The translations under genes were made by a program, and so were the position numbers. From positions 395,698 to 459,697 of the forward strand of contig JAGTJM010000027.1 in assembly GCA_020747015.1 (NCBI GenBank): a stretch of 64,000 nucleotides of DNA. The letters run 5' to 3'. This document shows positions 10,692 through 22,413 of the stretch, piece after piece. This stretch comes from Pyrenochaeta sp. MPI-SDFR-AT-0127 (lineage: Eukaryota; Ascomycota; Dothideomycetes; Pleosporales; Cucurbitariaceae). Each line of letters opens with the position of its first letter. Positions within the stretch are counted from its first letter, which is position 1. The notes beneath the pieces were generated by a model, which was not told where the DNA came from, did not search any database, and was given only the letters and a program-made list of their open reading frames with translations.

Positions 10692-11780
10692 GTGAACTGT
10701 CCCGGACGACACACACCCCTTGAAGCTGTTCCCTTAAACCCACAGCTGGCCCGTCCAAGGGCAAGCCTCACGACTATCATTCAAGCCGTGCCTCTTCGTC
10801 ACGACTGTTGGAGGAAGCTCGTCGGCAAAACCAGGCTCCAAGTGAACCACTGCTTACGCCACCGACTGAGCCAGTTGGCACGAGCGAGGCAGGTATCCCA
10901 CGATGTTCTGTCGCCCAATACCATGACCAGGATGCGGGAATCGAGATTGATGGCTCTAGCAGCATCTGCATCGCTAGACCCTCTGCATGATACAGCCGAC
11001 AAGCAGATGGCTGTCGATGGGTTCGTCGTGCAGTGCCGGCCCAGCCAGCGACAAATTAGCGGGCGGACCAGCATCTCCACAACGCCTCGTCAGCGAGAAA
11101 GGACCAGTGGACATTGTCGGTGCTTTGGTTTGCTAGGCCGCACATCAACGTTTGTTATTCTCGGCAGGCGCCGTGGCATTGAGCTTGTTAAGACTCTCTT
11201 CATGGTGTCCACCGACAGGCTCATGTTGACCAAGGCAAGATTAGCTAGACCTCAGCGGCACATGATCATGTCCGTGCTCCGCAGAGGGTGTTTGCGACGC
11301 TTGTGTTGTGCTTTTTGCCAGCGTGATAACTCACGCGCTGATGCAAGCTGGCAACTTGCGCATTGGACACGCGGTTTGCATTGTAGTCGTCTCCACATTG
11401 GAGTCACCTCCATCGTTGTGAACGCGGGTTTCGAAGAAGCAATCGGGGGTTGTGCGCGGCTCTGGCGTGGCATGGATGACGTTGCGCGAGGTGAACCAAT
11501 CTATTTGGAGACTATATGCGGACTCAGTAGGCTTGGGCTGTGCCGGTTTAGTGGTTCACGGTTGACTCTTCGCGCAGTCTCATGCTCTCAAGCTCTGACT
11601 GAAACTCTTGGTCCTCTCCTCGCTGTTAGATTCCACCATAGTTGGAGTCATTCACCATGTAATCGAGATGCTCTTGTTGATTTTCGCACGAGAGCCGGAC
11701 TGCAGACACATCGGAAAATCAGAGTAGCCAGAGTTCAGCATTGTATACCAGGGCTGGCTTGTGTGGGAATGCGGTGTTGA
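10692..11780 (+). other. Long open frame of doubtful coding status
   Basis: A 362-codon open frame in GC-rich DNA, but its residues (Arg, Cys, Ser, His-rich, no hydrophobic core) suggest a shadow frame. Another plus frame here reads more naturally: LLEEARRQNQAPSEPLLTPP at about 10,810-10,870, then GPVDIVGALVC and, after TGA stops, VCDACVVLFASVITHALMQ. Several of its stops (TGA) could come from CGA. I read this as a decayed gene of unknown family, with the 362-codon frame an accident of composition. Confidence 0.22.
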
Positions 11781-13600
11781 AGTTGCTCGAGCCACCCAAC
11801 GCAATTGCAGGGTCAAAGGTTAGTCGTGCACGTGACTCTGGATACCACCACCGGTCACAACTAAGTATGCAGCATGTTTAGAGCTGGGCCGGCCATGAAC
11901 GGCGCATTAATGACTTATTTAAACGCGAAGATTTGTGGAAAAGTACTGATCGTGAATGAGTGCGCTCAAGTTGTCATAAAAAGCTCAATTGTTTGCTGTT
12001 CCTACAAGTAAGATCAGTTGAGCGATCGCTCATGTCGCTGTGACTGTGGAGCTGCACGCGGAGAACAGGAACAAACGCAGAATTTTATTGATTGAGATCA
12101 ACTCATTTGCTTAACCTATGGGTAAAAGACTATCGGACAGGAGTCCCACATGATTACCCGCGTAGCCCTCCCTCTACTGCCGTGCGGAACACTATACACC
12201 CAATACGTCTCAAAGCGCTCTCAAAGCTTCGCATCTGACCACCATTAAACTTGACCCTTCTTGCCACTGTCGCTCGCTAAAACCACCTTGCTGCATCACG
12301 GAATACTGGCACCCACTCCCTGATTCTGTCATGAGCCATTCGGCTCTACACTCAGGTCGCCCACCGTGGGCATGAATGCTCTGACTGGTTTTGAAATTCG
12401 GTCCCTGAGAATTACATTCATACTAACTGTTTGGAAGGAAATGGACACACGAGCAGCATTATGCAAGCGATTGTATGCAGCTGCTCAATAGCTGCAGCCT
12501 TCTCGGGTGTGTGAAGCAAAATGATCTACTTGAATTGTCGCCCGAGTGTTACAAAGCCCTAATGCAAGTTCAAAATTACGACCGCTCCTTATCTCCTCTT
12601 CGATACCCTGCTGTTAAATCTTGCTATGCCCTTGGCGAGTCTATTCCCCGTATACTATTGTTTGCACCTCTTCCAGTCCATACTACTGACTCGCGCGGAA
12701 TTTCCAGTTCTCTGTCATCACCGCGCTGCTCTGATCTAACTGTTATCGACTGTAAATTTTCCTCATGGCTACCCTTGCAACCCCGCAACATGGCTGTGGC
12801 GCTTCAGTTCGTGCTATTCTTCACGAGTTGGAGTTGTACTCAAAGCTGATGTTTCACACTGTATGTTAAAAATTATTGTTGCGCCTGTAGTTTCGTGTAT
12901 CAATTTAAGCTCTTGCCTCTTGTAAAGCTGCTAAAAATTGCGTACCCCACGTCCGCTTATTTCAGGAATAGCTAGCATGGTTTGCAATATACTGATAGAA
13001 GTACCATTCTAGTGCGTGGTTATGTTGGGACGGTAATGCACAAGATAACTAAGATTAACTATGTGCTCAAACCATTATCAACGATCCAAATATCAGAAAG
13101 TATCACCAATTAGTCCATATCAATCCTAACAATCGCCTATTAGTATCAAGAAGACCAAGAAAAAAACGAACCAAAGCTTACCCGTGAGATTCTCAGACTT
13201 TGAGTCGGTTACAACAAGAATAAGGAAATAGGCCGAAGAATTTATTTGCGTGGTTAGATATATTCAGCTCGCTGGGGTCTCCAGCGAAGTGCAGATTAAT
13301 CTCCAGGTCATGACTGGGTGTAGTAACGCGTGTACAAGTTTCTCCTACGCATTCTTTTAAATACGGAAGCTTATAGACGATCACTTCCACATTAAACATC
13401 TGATGTTATGAAGTGAGAGGTTGTCTGAATGCATAGGGCAGCTGGCACGCAAGGATTGATACTGCGAATGTGGATCCATTGGATAATGTACACCTTAGAA
13501 ATCGGGTTGGATTTACTTTGATATTTGTAGCCGGCATATGAAGCAGCGCATTGCCGAACAGAATAACTGTCACTCAACTAAAGTAGCCTATATGCGATAA
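11781..13600. other. Intergenic, no supported gene
   Basis: Contains a 124-codon plus frame at 12475-12849 without domain, signal peptide or splice support. GC falls gradually towards 13 kb. Nothing else recognised. Confidence 0.35.
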
Positions 13601-13641
13601 TTAGTAATTGTTAATGATGTAAGATTTTACATTACTTATAT

Positions 13642-13713
13642 GGCCTTCTGGCACTTAAGTTGAAAGCATTGCTTATTCTTAATACTTGCGTTTCGCAACG
13701 TATCCAGAAGGCC
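13642..13713. repeat. Perfect 10-bp inverted repeat
   Basis: GGCCTTCTGG at 13642-13651 is matched by CCAGAAGGCC at 13704-13713 with about 52 bases between. It lies next to the rRNA-like relic and could mark the edge of an inserted segment or a small palindromic element. Confidence 0.5.
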
Positions 13714-13749
13714 TAACTAACACTACGGTTTTAAAAGGACTGTTATTCT

Positions 13750-14330
13750 AGAGAGTGGCTGAAAGAAAATAAAAAAAGATACCGATCGTTTCCGCCATCA
13801 CTTGCTAAGTTGACTACAGTGTCGTGAAGCTAGAACTTGATTAGTAACCATGTGTTCAATGGTCATATTATTTTAACTCAGGGCTATCCTCTCGTACTAT
13901 TCTAATCTTCTTGAATTTTAGGAGCCGTCAGGAAGGGGAAGGAGATAGTAAGACTTGGTAAAGCACTGCCTGTTCCCAAAAACAGGCGATTCCAAACTCC
14001 TCATAGTTAGCGAGGGCTGAGGGATAGTAGTTAAAGCTGGGATCGTTCTACCGTAGTAGGCTGGTGTAATGGATATAGAGACAAATACTTCGGCTGGGTT
14101 ACTGGTCTTGAAATAAAACTTAGGGACTCTGGGTTGGAATGATTATGCGCATGTTAGGTCATCTAGCCGTTGTTTCACGACACAGCCATCTATAATTCTT
14201 AAACCTAGCGCTATAGCTTATTAACACTCCCTAAATACACAGGGTCCTTAAAGTGTGTATACTGCGCGGATACGTAATACCAACCATTTTTCAGTCTTTT
14301 GCATGCTGATAGTCAGTAGATCTTCGACAG
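13750..14330 (-). pseudogene. LSU rRNA-like relic, probably nuclear copy of mitochondrial DNA
   Basis: On the minus strand, in 5'-to-3' order, there is AATGGTTGG (near 14,285), AAGCTATAGCGCTAGGTTTA (near 14,210), GTCGTGAAACA (near 14,180) and the exact sarcin-ricin dodecamer AGTACGAGAGGA (13898-13887). These correspond in order to conserved words of the 3' third of large-subunit rRNA. Spacing is abnormal (too long before the dodecamer, too short upstream), so this is a rearranged or fungal-mitochondrial type copy rather than a working nuclear rDNA unit. The mitochondrial origin is inferred from divergence from nuclear 28S. It could alternatively be a degraded rDNA piece. Confidence 0.45.
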
Positions 14331-16130
14331 ACTTCGGTTTATTCATGTAAAGAAACATGCATAACTCAATTACATGCGGCGATCTCAGTCAAGTTCACCT
14401 TATCATCATAATCCGGACGCTTTGTTTGACATGATAACGACCAAGAGTGTATGAATGTTATGTAGAATAGTGTGGAAAAACAAACGAAGTGAATGTCAAG
14501 TCGCTGTCTCGCGCTGTATAGCTCTATAATGCGCGGCGTGAAAGTATAGACGGACCTTATTGAGTCGGGTACCAACAGAGAATGCAAACAGAGAAATAGC
14601 AGACATTGTGCTATAGCGTTGAAAGTCAGCAGGAAGCCCTCTCTAGAATTAGCCGTAAGGTAGCACACTATCACTAAAAGGATGCTAAGATAATACTTCG
14701 TGGCAGTCTTCTGACGCGTTCAAGTTTAACGTCACGGTTCTTACTTGGACCCATTCGCCATGTGTGCGAAACGGACCTTACGTTTCCTCACCACGAATCT
14801 GAATAGATTCCTAGGGACTGATTCAAACGCTTTGCTTTTACAATGTCCATTATTGAGCTTCAATAGCCACCACTACATGAGCATATCAAGATCTCTGTGT
14901 ATGAAGCGACCGATATTTACATCGCGTGTATAGAACAACTCTTCAAAACCCTAAGACGTCGCCCGTGAGGAATAGTGCAACTAAATGCTTAGCGAGCACA
15001 ATAGACAAAGATGCTAACTAAGATCACGAGAAGGTTAGATGTTCATAAAAGAGCAACATGAGATCCCAATGAGGGCAAACGAAGGCATTATGTTCTACAT
15101 ACACAACTTTCTCATCTAATATCTTATGTCTGGGTGGAACAATGTCACCAAAAGACAGCAGCATGGAATTCGCAATGGAATGCTTCGGCAAATTGATACT
15201 TGATTTTGATATAGAAAGCCTATACTAGAGTTCTATCAGAGCAAATTGCTACCACGCAGCTTGCTTCTTATGATGGAGAGTGACAGAATCGTGGCCACCG
15301 TTGTAGACAAGATTGATCGAAATCTAGCTGAGCCCATTTGCGGTGTCCGAAAGAAGGACTTCCAACCTAAGGCAGCAGAAGTTAATTCTATCAAGGAAGT
15401 TTCTTACCCAGGACTCGGAACCGTAGTATATAAATCCTTGCTTCTAGGCACTTACTTACAAATGTTGCAACAACGTTTTTCGCGAGGAGAACACGATCCG
15501 AGACTTGGCTTGGACAGAAACCACATAACGTTTCAAAGAACGCTCTGCAGATAACACTATAGCCGTCGTTAAATCTGAATTACGATGGGTATATGAATAA
15601 ATACTCGGGAGGGAGAGAAACGATCGGGACACAGCTGCTAGCCGAAAGCAAGCTTCCTTCCCAACACCAGGGCTAAGACTTGATTGAAGGAGACTGGCGG
15701 CAAACGGGAAGCGATGAAAGGTGCGACCCAGCTTCTCGCTTATGAACAGAAGGAATTCAGAGGGCAGAGAAGTAAAGTAGAGCGCTTTCTACTTCTGCAG
15801 ACCTGGTCACTTGAAAGTAGCAACGGGAAGAAAACACTGTTACGAAGCCCGCTAATATTACGGGAAAGAATTCTTCGGAGGCAAAGGGAGAGCAAATAAA
15901 CTGGTATGCCTACTGCTTGTCACAGTGCTTGATCGCTTCGGATATCGACCTCTATCGGTAGTAAATGATAGAAGCGTAATCCGAATAGCCACAAAAGTAC
16001 CCGCCAGTAAATCAGTGACCCCGATCGGGCTTGAGCGCAATGCTACAAAGAGTAGTATCGATTCAGAGCTGGCCAAAAGTATAAAGGCGTCTAGAAAGCA
16101 TGATAGTGTTTAGTTCTTCGCACCCCAACC
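14331..16130. other. Unassigned insert-like region beside the rRNA relic
   Basis: Balanced composition compared with the AT-rich DNA that follows. Several short frames (for example 15246-15554 plus, 102 codons) have no recognisable domain. It may belong to the same inserted organellar fragment as the rRNA-like relic, but I found no second mitochondrial landmark. Confidence 0.25.
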
Positions 16131-18590
16131 TGAGGAAATCGTCTTATAGATACAATGCCTGAAGGCGCAATGTAGCCGTTTTTTGTAGGGCCTAAAGAAC
16201 AATGATGAGGATTACTCTACTTTAGGTGAGGGGCAGTTCCTATTACACTTTGTATGCCCGGCAATCATAACTATTAAATTCTAATCTCTCTGTTTATGTT
16301 TGTTCTTTAATGCTTAGGGATAAATGTTATTCAGTAAAGAAGCTATAGCGGGGCTCGTTAGTCTTTGAGGATAGCGATGAAGGAGCGTCACTAAGATTAC
16401 TATTAAGTTAGTCGATTATATTGAAGTATTATGCCTAAGATTTAAGAAGTACACATATTTTTCTTATAATGGCTGGCAAGGTCGCTTCACTACAAGTCCT
16501 CGACCAAACTAAATATCCTCTCATTCTCGCTCTTCGCGATAACCGCTGTTCGTAACAAGCTAACTCGATTAATCTCTACTCCCTAAAGATGCGCTTTTCT
16601 AGTTCGTAGAAAGACACATTACATTTAGGGTCGAACTATCGTTTTCTCGTTGGGATATCGTGTTTTGCGGGTAGGAGAGCGGCTCCGTGAAATCGCGTTA
16701 AAGCTTCTTATCCTATATCGGTTTACCGGAGTATAATACGGGTATGATAAGCTGGACTACAGTAGGATAACCTAGTTTCCAGAAAATCTTAACGACTACA
16801 TTAGCATCAGGCGGAAGTTCGAAAGTTATTCTTCGAAATAGTACTATAGTTCTTTGCAGAGCTACTAAAGTTAAAGCTCTCTTTCTGCGCGTTTGTATCT
16901 ACACATACCTTACCTCTACCGCAATAGTAGTCTTATAATATGATTATAAATTTTTCAACTTATTTTATCGCAGGAGCGATCACGACTAAGAAAAGTTTCT
17001 TTCTAGTAATTCTTCTATACGCTCTACTGGCTTCTGAATAGATAAATACGCTCTTTAATATATTTAGTTTATTTAAACAACTTTATAAATCAAATTTGAT
17101 CTAATATTAAGGTATTAAAAAGATATAAGGTAAATTGATCCGAAAAATTATTTTATAAAAAAATAGGTCAAGTATTAAACAAAGTACTCATTTAATCTTA
17201 ACTCTCTACTTCCAACTCTAGCTCCTTAATATACATCCACTTTACGATTTTAACCTCACTGGGTAGATAGCAATAAAAAAAATTAAAGCTTATATAGGGA
17301 GTTAGTCGTGTATAGACTAGTAAACTCTTCCCTCCCCTTGCGTTAATAATAGCTGCTATCTTAAGGCTCCGAAGGGAATTTTTGCTGCCTTTACCCGAAA
17401 ACCAAAATAACGAACCTAGGTAATAATTCGTAGCGTAGCAGAGAATACGATATAAAAATTAGTGAAGGAAAAGATCTAGATGTCGTGTATAAGGCACATA
17501 AGAATACCTATATCTTAGGTTACTCTATCACGTCCTGCAAGCTCTATAAGGAGTAAACAAGTAGTAGAAAATATTACTCGTTAATCTATAAACCACTATA
17601 AATAAATATAGTTGTAGCTTTAGGAACCGACTTAATATTTCCTGCCCTTTACGCAGTACTATATACTTTTATTCAAATGTATCTTATAGGCTACGTTTGC
17701 AAAACTATATTAATCGGCACATGCGCTGGGCCTAGGCTGCTTTTGAGATAGCTACCGGCGTATACATTTTCTTGCTTCTAACAGCTGGTCTTATCCGTCT
17801 TCATATATCTTTAAGCGTAAATTTAGGGCTTACGTGCTTCCTTAACCGCAATTATGTACATTAGGTAGTTTGATCTCGTCTCTATCCAAGACCAAAACCA
17901 GCACTATTATTATAAGTTGTTGTATACTGATATGGCGCGGAGAATATAAGGATGTAAGCCTAGGTCTGACATAGACCGCCTAAGGCATTTTTTAGTCATT
18001 TACCTATTCTACTAAAATTTTTACAATAATCGCCAATGTGTCCTCAGTTCACGTCGGTATTACATGTGCCTGCGTTAAAATGACCGCCTCAACGCAAGGT
18101 CCAATTAATTCTGCTCCATAGGCAGCCGAAATCTCGAAGCCGCAACGATTTAAGCTAGGCCTCCGAAGCTACTAGGTCGGATCCTCAGGGCTGAAACGTG
18201 CCAGCTACTGCAAGCGGCATTCGCATCCACAATAAAATGATACGGAGGACGCCATTAAATGTTTGTGCTACAAAGATGCAATTAGTAGGGGTTTCTACTT
18301 TTAAGGCTATCTATAACGTGTGTGCTTATAGTCATGAAAAATTATAGATTCGATCACCTGGGAGATATGAAGGGTTCATACGAGCTCTTCTCTCTGCGTT
18401 ACCCTATAGTAACCCCCATAATATACTTATGTATCCAAACCAGATTATCAAAGTTCTAACCTCTAGAGAGAACGTAGCTATGAAAGATTCAGGAACTTTG
18501 CTCGTTAAGACGAGTTTGTTGCTCCCTTAGGACTACTATGTGTGAGCAATAATTACTTTGTACGGATTGAGTTGATTACATTCGGCTGAT
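16131..18590. repeat. AT-rich desert, probable degraded repeats
   Basis: About 2.4 kb with TpA-rich words, stops in all frames and no frame over 60 codons. Composition is less extreme than at 9 kb. I read it as old, mutated transposon DNA, but no family signal survives. Confidence 0.45.
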
Positions 18591-18673
18591 ATGAGGCGGT
18601 TTGTTCATACACGCTTTTCCTTCAGACGAATAGACATGAACAAGGCTCAAGGAAGTGTATCAGAGCGTTGCAA

Positions 18674-18700
18674 GAGTAGTAGTAGTAGCCGTAGTAGTAG
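18674..18700 (+). repeat. AGT/GTA trinucleotide microsatellite
   Basis: AGT units repeated with one interruption (GCC). Short simple repeat. Confidence 0.75.
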
Positions 18701-19975
18701 GATTGTTCGTTACCGCGGCTTTTGCAAACCCTTGGCCATGATCTACTGCGAAGCTTACCCCACAGGCAAGGAGCATGCGGGCAGCGTTATCTGAAGCTCC
18801 CTTTCTTTCGGTCTGCAAGATACTGAGCCCCTTGCATACCGTATCGAGGTCAGGGGAGTGTTGCACTTTTAGTATGATCGGTACTGTGCTATAGATGATA
18901 GTACAATCGATACAGATCGATGAATCCTAAAAGCAAGCGCTAAGACGTGAGCATGCTGCGGAATGGGGTTGGCGACGGCGTCGCTACGGCTGTGTGCTAG
19001 CTAGTCGATTGACGTCATGAGCAACCGTTTGCGCACAGTAGATAGGCTGGATTCTAAAAACCAAGTCCTCGCTGGTCGTGGTGTTTCAGTGCTAAGAGCA
19101 ATTGAGTGATTGATAACTCCTGCTTGCTTTTAGCCGCAGTTCCTCCGGGTTTATCCGTGTGCAGGATACGGTAGGCCTATGAGGGTTAGGCGTGGAATAC
19201 TAGAAATAGCGTCTATCAAAGGGGAAGGTGCCTGTTGATACGAATATAGATTATAGAATGGTAGCAGAGTAGCAAACAGCACAATTTTGCATCCAGATAG
19301 CCTTGGATGGCATGATGTCGACTCGGACGTGCTCTCGACGAGGGAGAGTATATTATCTTACAGCGTATGATTGTTTACTACTATAGTAATTGGAGACTGT
19401 TAATATAGCCGATAGTTTCATAGTCGTTTTTCATCATTTCGTGTGCTAAAGTCGTCGATATATCCAAATGGCGCGTAATGGAAAATATTGAATGTAAATC
19501 TAAATGATAATAACCTACCTGACATGTCTAAGGTATTCATCGTTTTGGAAATAAGAGTGAGTTTAATCTATCTAGTTGTTGCGGAATTGTGTACTATCTG
19601 AGCTACTAGTGGTACGTGTAGCCCGAAGCGGTAAATGTTAGTGACTGGCCCAGTGCGGCAACAATACGAGAGTCTGTGCGTGGAAAGTTCCTAGCCCATG
19701 ACGTCGCTATAGACCCGAACTGGCGAATGCTAATAACAACTCTAATACGGGAAGAACACGACAGCCTATAATCGATTATCGACGTAAACTTGTTCGATGT
19801 ACGCGCTGATCGTCAGGCCTGAACGGTTTTACGTCTCTACCTGCTGCTTTTGGATGGGTCTACACGAACGATCAACATCAAGCGAACTCGGGGTAGCCTA
19901 GCATATCCGACCGGCACGTCGCTTCAACAATGTCAGGAGATAACAAGTATGGGTAGACATTCACAGACCCTCACA
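18701..19975. other. Intergenic, upstream region of the small secreted peptide gene
   Basis: No gene recognised. Composition is intermediate. Confidence 0.4.
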
Positions 19976-19983
19976 TATATAAA
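19976..19983 (+). promoter_or_regulatory. TATA box of the small secreted peptide gene
   Basis: TATATAAA lies 90 bp before the ATG at 20066. That spacing allows a TATA-to-start distance of 30-40 bp and a short leader (GTCTAAACGTCC to TCTACC). This is a strong, canonical core promoter, unusual within an otherwise unreadable stretch. Confidence 0.55.
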
Positions 19984-20065
19984 GGTTGTGTTGGAATTGT
20001 GTTGTGATTATAGGTTCAGACAAGTCTAAACGTCCAGTTATCCATTCGTCTGCAGCTACTCTACC

Positions 20066-20318
20066 ATGTACCTCCGATCTTTTGCGGCTCTTTCCTTCTT
20101 CTTATTTGTACTTCCCACTACGCTAGCACATGATGACACCGCTCGTCTCCTAGCTAAGAGAATACCAGCGGCAAGTCTCTAATTACAACTTGAAAAACAG
20201 TAAAGACTTACATCTCTAGCCCTGTGGTGGACAGCGCTGCAATTCAGATGACGACTGTCAGGGCCTTTGGTGCCGATCAGGTTTTGGGCCATGCGCTTGT
20301 ATTGGCGTTCGTATATAA
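20066..20318 (+). CDS. Small secreted cysteine-rich peptide (Kex2-processed, knottin-like), two exons
   Basis: Exon 1 starts at ATG 20066 and encodes a textbook signal peptide (n-region MYLRS, hydrophobic core, cleavage after ALA near residue 21), then an acidic pro-segment ending LLAKR, a Kex2 site. Exon 2 ends at TAA 20316-20318. If the intron is 20171-20219 (GC-AG with the GCAAGT donor typical of that class), the product is 67 residues. The mature part of about 35 residues has six Cys spaced C-x4-C-x5-C-x4-C-x6-C-x1-C, like disulfide-knotted effectors or defence peptides. A GT-AG alternative (20175-20247) is also in frame and leaves four Cys. It would act outside the cell, and its target is unknown. 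The TATA box sits 90 bp upstream. No homologue is recognised. It could be an effector, an antimicrobial peptide or a pheromone-like signal. Confidence 0.62.
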
Positions 20319-20848
20319 TCGATCTCAAGATGACGAAATCGACGCTGATAATCTTGCTTTAGGATATGGAGGGAGGCGCCAACAGATGCGGGTGCGTGGG
20401 ATGAGGCTAGACTGTGTCTATTTGACTGGAAAACTTGGCCCTCTGCGATTGCTACTACTGTGGTTCATTCAACATCGGACATGTACAATGTAGCCTCTTC
20501 GACTCTTAACAATTCAACTTGATTATAAGTACTGTATGCCGTTGGAGATCATGATTGTGGTCTGTGCCGCCTAGCTCACGGATTGGTATTTTTGTGCAAG
20601 ACCGCGAGCCCACCTTACTGACGTTGTTCGCTTACTCTGCTCAGGTGTCAAGTGACAGCTGTGTATCGGGATGTTGCTTGCTAAGAATCTATTGGGTAGC
20701 TGAACGCAATTATCCATGGAAGGGAGAGCCTCGTTGTGATGAGCTTGAGAGCATAGTGTGAAGGCGAGACTGTTCATGGTAGTCGGCGTAGAAAGATGCT
20801 CTCGCCAAGTTTTTTTTTACTACTTGCGGTACAACAGCTCACCCTGGG
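20319..20848. other. Intergenic, no supported gene
   Basis: 3' flank of the secreted peptide gene. Short frames only. Confidence 0.4.
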
Positions 20849-21033
20849 TTATCTGTCGGCGCGAGACCAGAGCTTGTGCTCTTGCCTGTCCTTGTATACT
20901 TCGATCGCTAGGTCTTCGAGGACGATGTCGGAGTCGCTCCATCTGTGCGACAGAATGGCGTAGGGCGGGATGGTCTTGCAGCAAAAATCCGTCAAGACAA
21001 CTGTTCGTAGCGCGTTAAATAGAGTAGCCGCAT
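20849..21033 (-). pseudogene. HET-domain protein, N-terminal fragment
   Basis: From ATG 21033 the protein begins MRLLYLTRYEQLS, the usual start of HET-type proteins. A one-base loss then shifts the frame, and the new frame continues LTDFCCKTIPPYAILSHRW and SDSDIVLEDLAIEVYKDRQE, the first HET block, to a TAA at 20849-20851. The remaining HET blocks (WIDTCCI-type and later) are not found below 20,849, so the gene is both frameshifted and truncated. It belongs to a different HET subfamily from the pseudogene at 6.3 kb (PYAILSHRW rather than VALSYCWG). Confidence 0.68.
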
Positions 21034-22413
21034 TTCGTTTACAGTTCAGGGTCGGTTGAGGGAGGCGCAGCGTGAAGGGCTTTGAGGCGTTGGACGTAGG
21101 ACAAGATCGTCACGTCGAAACGAAGGAAGCAGAGGAATCCCACGCTGGTTTGTGGTGAAGGTTAGCCTCACCAACTGCACTAGAGTTTGCTCGTCAAGTA
21201 CTCACGGTAGACCTGTGCACCGCAAGCGAGCAGAACATTGTAGATCGCCATTGTAGCATTTTGCGATACCTGAGTCCTGCGTGTCGGTTGTGCGATGTAA
21301 AGCGACGGTCGAGCAAGCTACTTACAATTACACGCCCACCCATTGCAGCGACAACCGTCGAGCTACGACACAGCAGCACAAGACGCGAAAACGGGGCCCA
21401 GACACATTTTGAGCATCATGGTCGCAATACACGCATCTCAGTCACTGGTGGGCTTCCTGAAACGCCTCGAGCTGAACAGCATCCTCTCTCGCGCAATCGA
21501 TTCACAGGCATGCGGCATGCTACCATCAGTGCCACGATACGCTTGCAGTTCTCCAGACAGCGTCGCCCACTAGCGCTCATTGCGTTGTTCGACACAGCCA
21601 CACAAGCACCTCGAGGACGACATCGCGACACGTGGAGATCTTTGGAGATTGGGGAACATAGTGGACACCCTAGGGCAAGCTAGTACACACGATTGATGAG
21701 TGCTGGGGAGACTGAAGGTATTGCGGTCGCAGAGCATCACGCACGAGCCTCGAACAATGCTGCACACACGAGGCGTCGAGTACGGCATACACAGAAGACA
21801 ATGCGAGGGACATAAACACGTGTAGAAACATCAGGTCGAGAGCCACATTGTACATGGCCTTAGATGGAAGCCAGGCAACGCATGGCGAGGGGACAGCTGG
21901 TCGTACCATGGGTATGATGCAGTGGCTGTGGCTCAGTCATCAGCGCCTTGCTGTCCGCCAACTCTCCGTATCCTGCCACATTACAGCCTGCGAACATCGT
22001 TCCTAAGCAGCTCACACGATGCTCTTCAGTCTCTTCGACGTTGACTGGACGGCCGCGCATCAGGCCAAGCATCCACTCGTGCGTACAGTACTCTGTTGCT
22101 TACACCCAAACCTGCAGTTGCTCCCTTAACATGATTTGAGTTGCTGCCAGTGGCAATCGTCACACTGTTCTGTTGAGGAGACGACTTGCGGCAGCTTTGG
22201 AAACGTGTAGTCCGTTGTTGGGTAGGGTGTACATTTCCAACCACTTGCACACCACACAATTATGGCTACACTGCACCGATTTGGTCAGTAGTTGTCGCAA
22301 AATGTTCATAAAAGTCTGAATACCAGTCTCACAGACCGTACTCGATCATTGCCACGCGTGAGTATAGTATTGCAATCAAATCTCTCACATCAGAGTTTGT
22401 CGGTAGCCAGTCC
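21034..22413. other. GC-richer region, possible decayed gene on minus strand
   Basis: Overlapping frames on both strands. A minus frame near 22,070-21,860 (EETEEHRVSCLGTMFAGCNV) looks protein-like but is closed by stops on both sides. No family recognised. Confidence 0.25.

Noticed and set aside
10692..11780. 362-codon open frame as a real gene
   Set aside because: Residue composition (Arg/Cys/Ser/His-rich, no hydrophobic core) is that of a shadow frame. Another frame on the same strand reads more like protein.
20227..20490. Plus frame starting GTG/ATG after the secreted-peptide signal sequence, about 88 codons
   Set aside because: It is a shadow frame of the cysteine-rich exon. Joining it to exon 1 would need an intron of only 26 bp.
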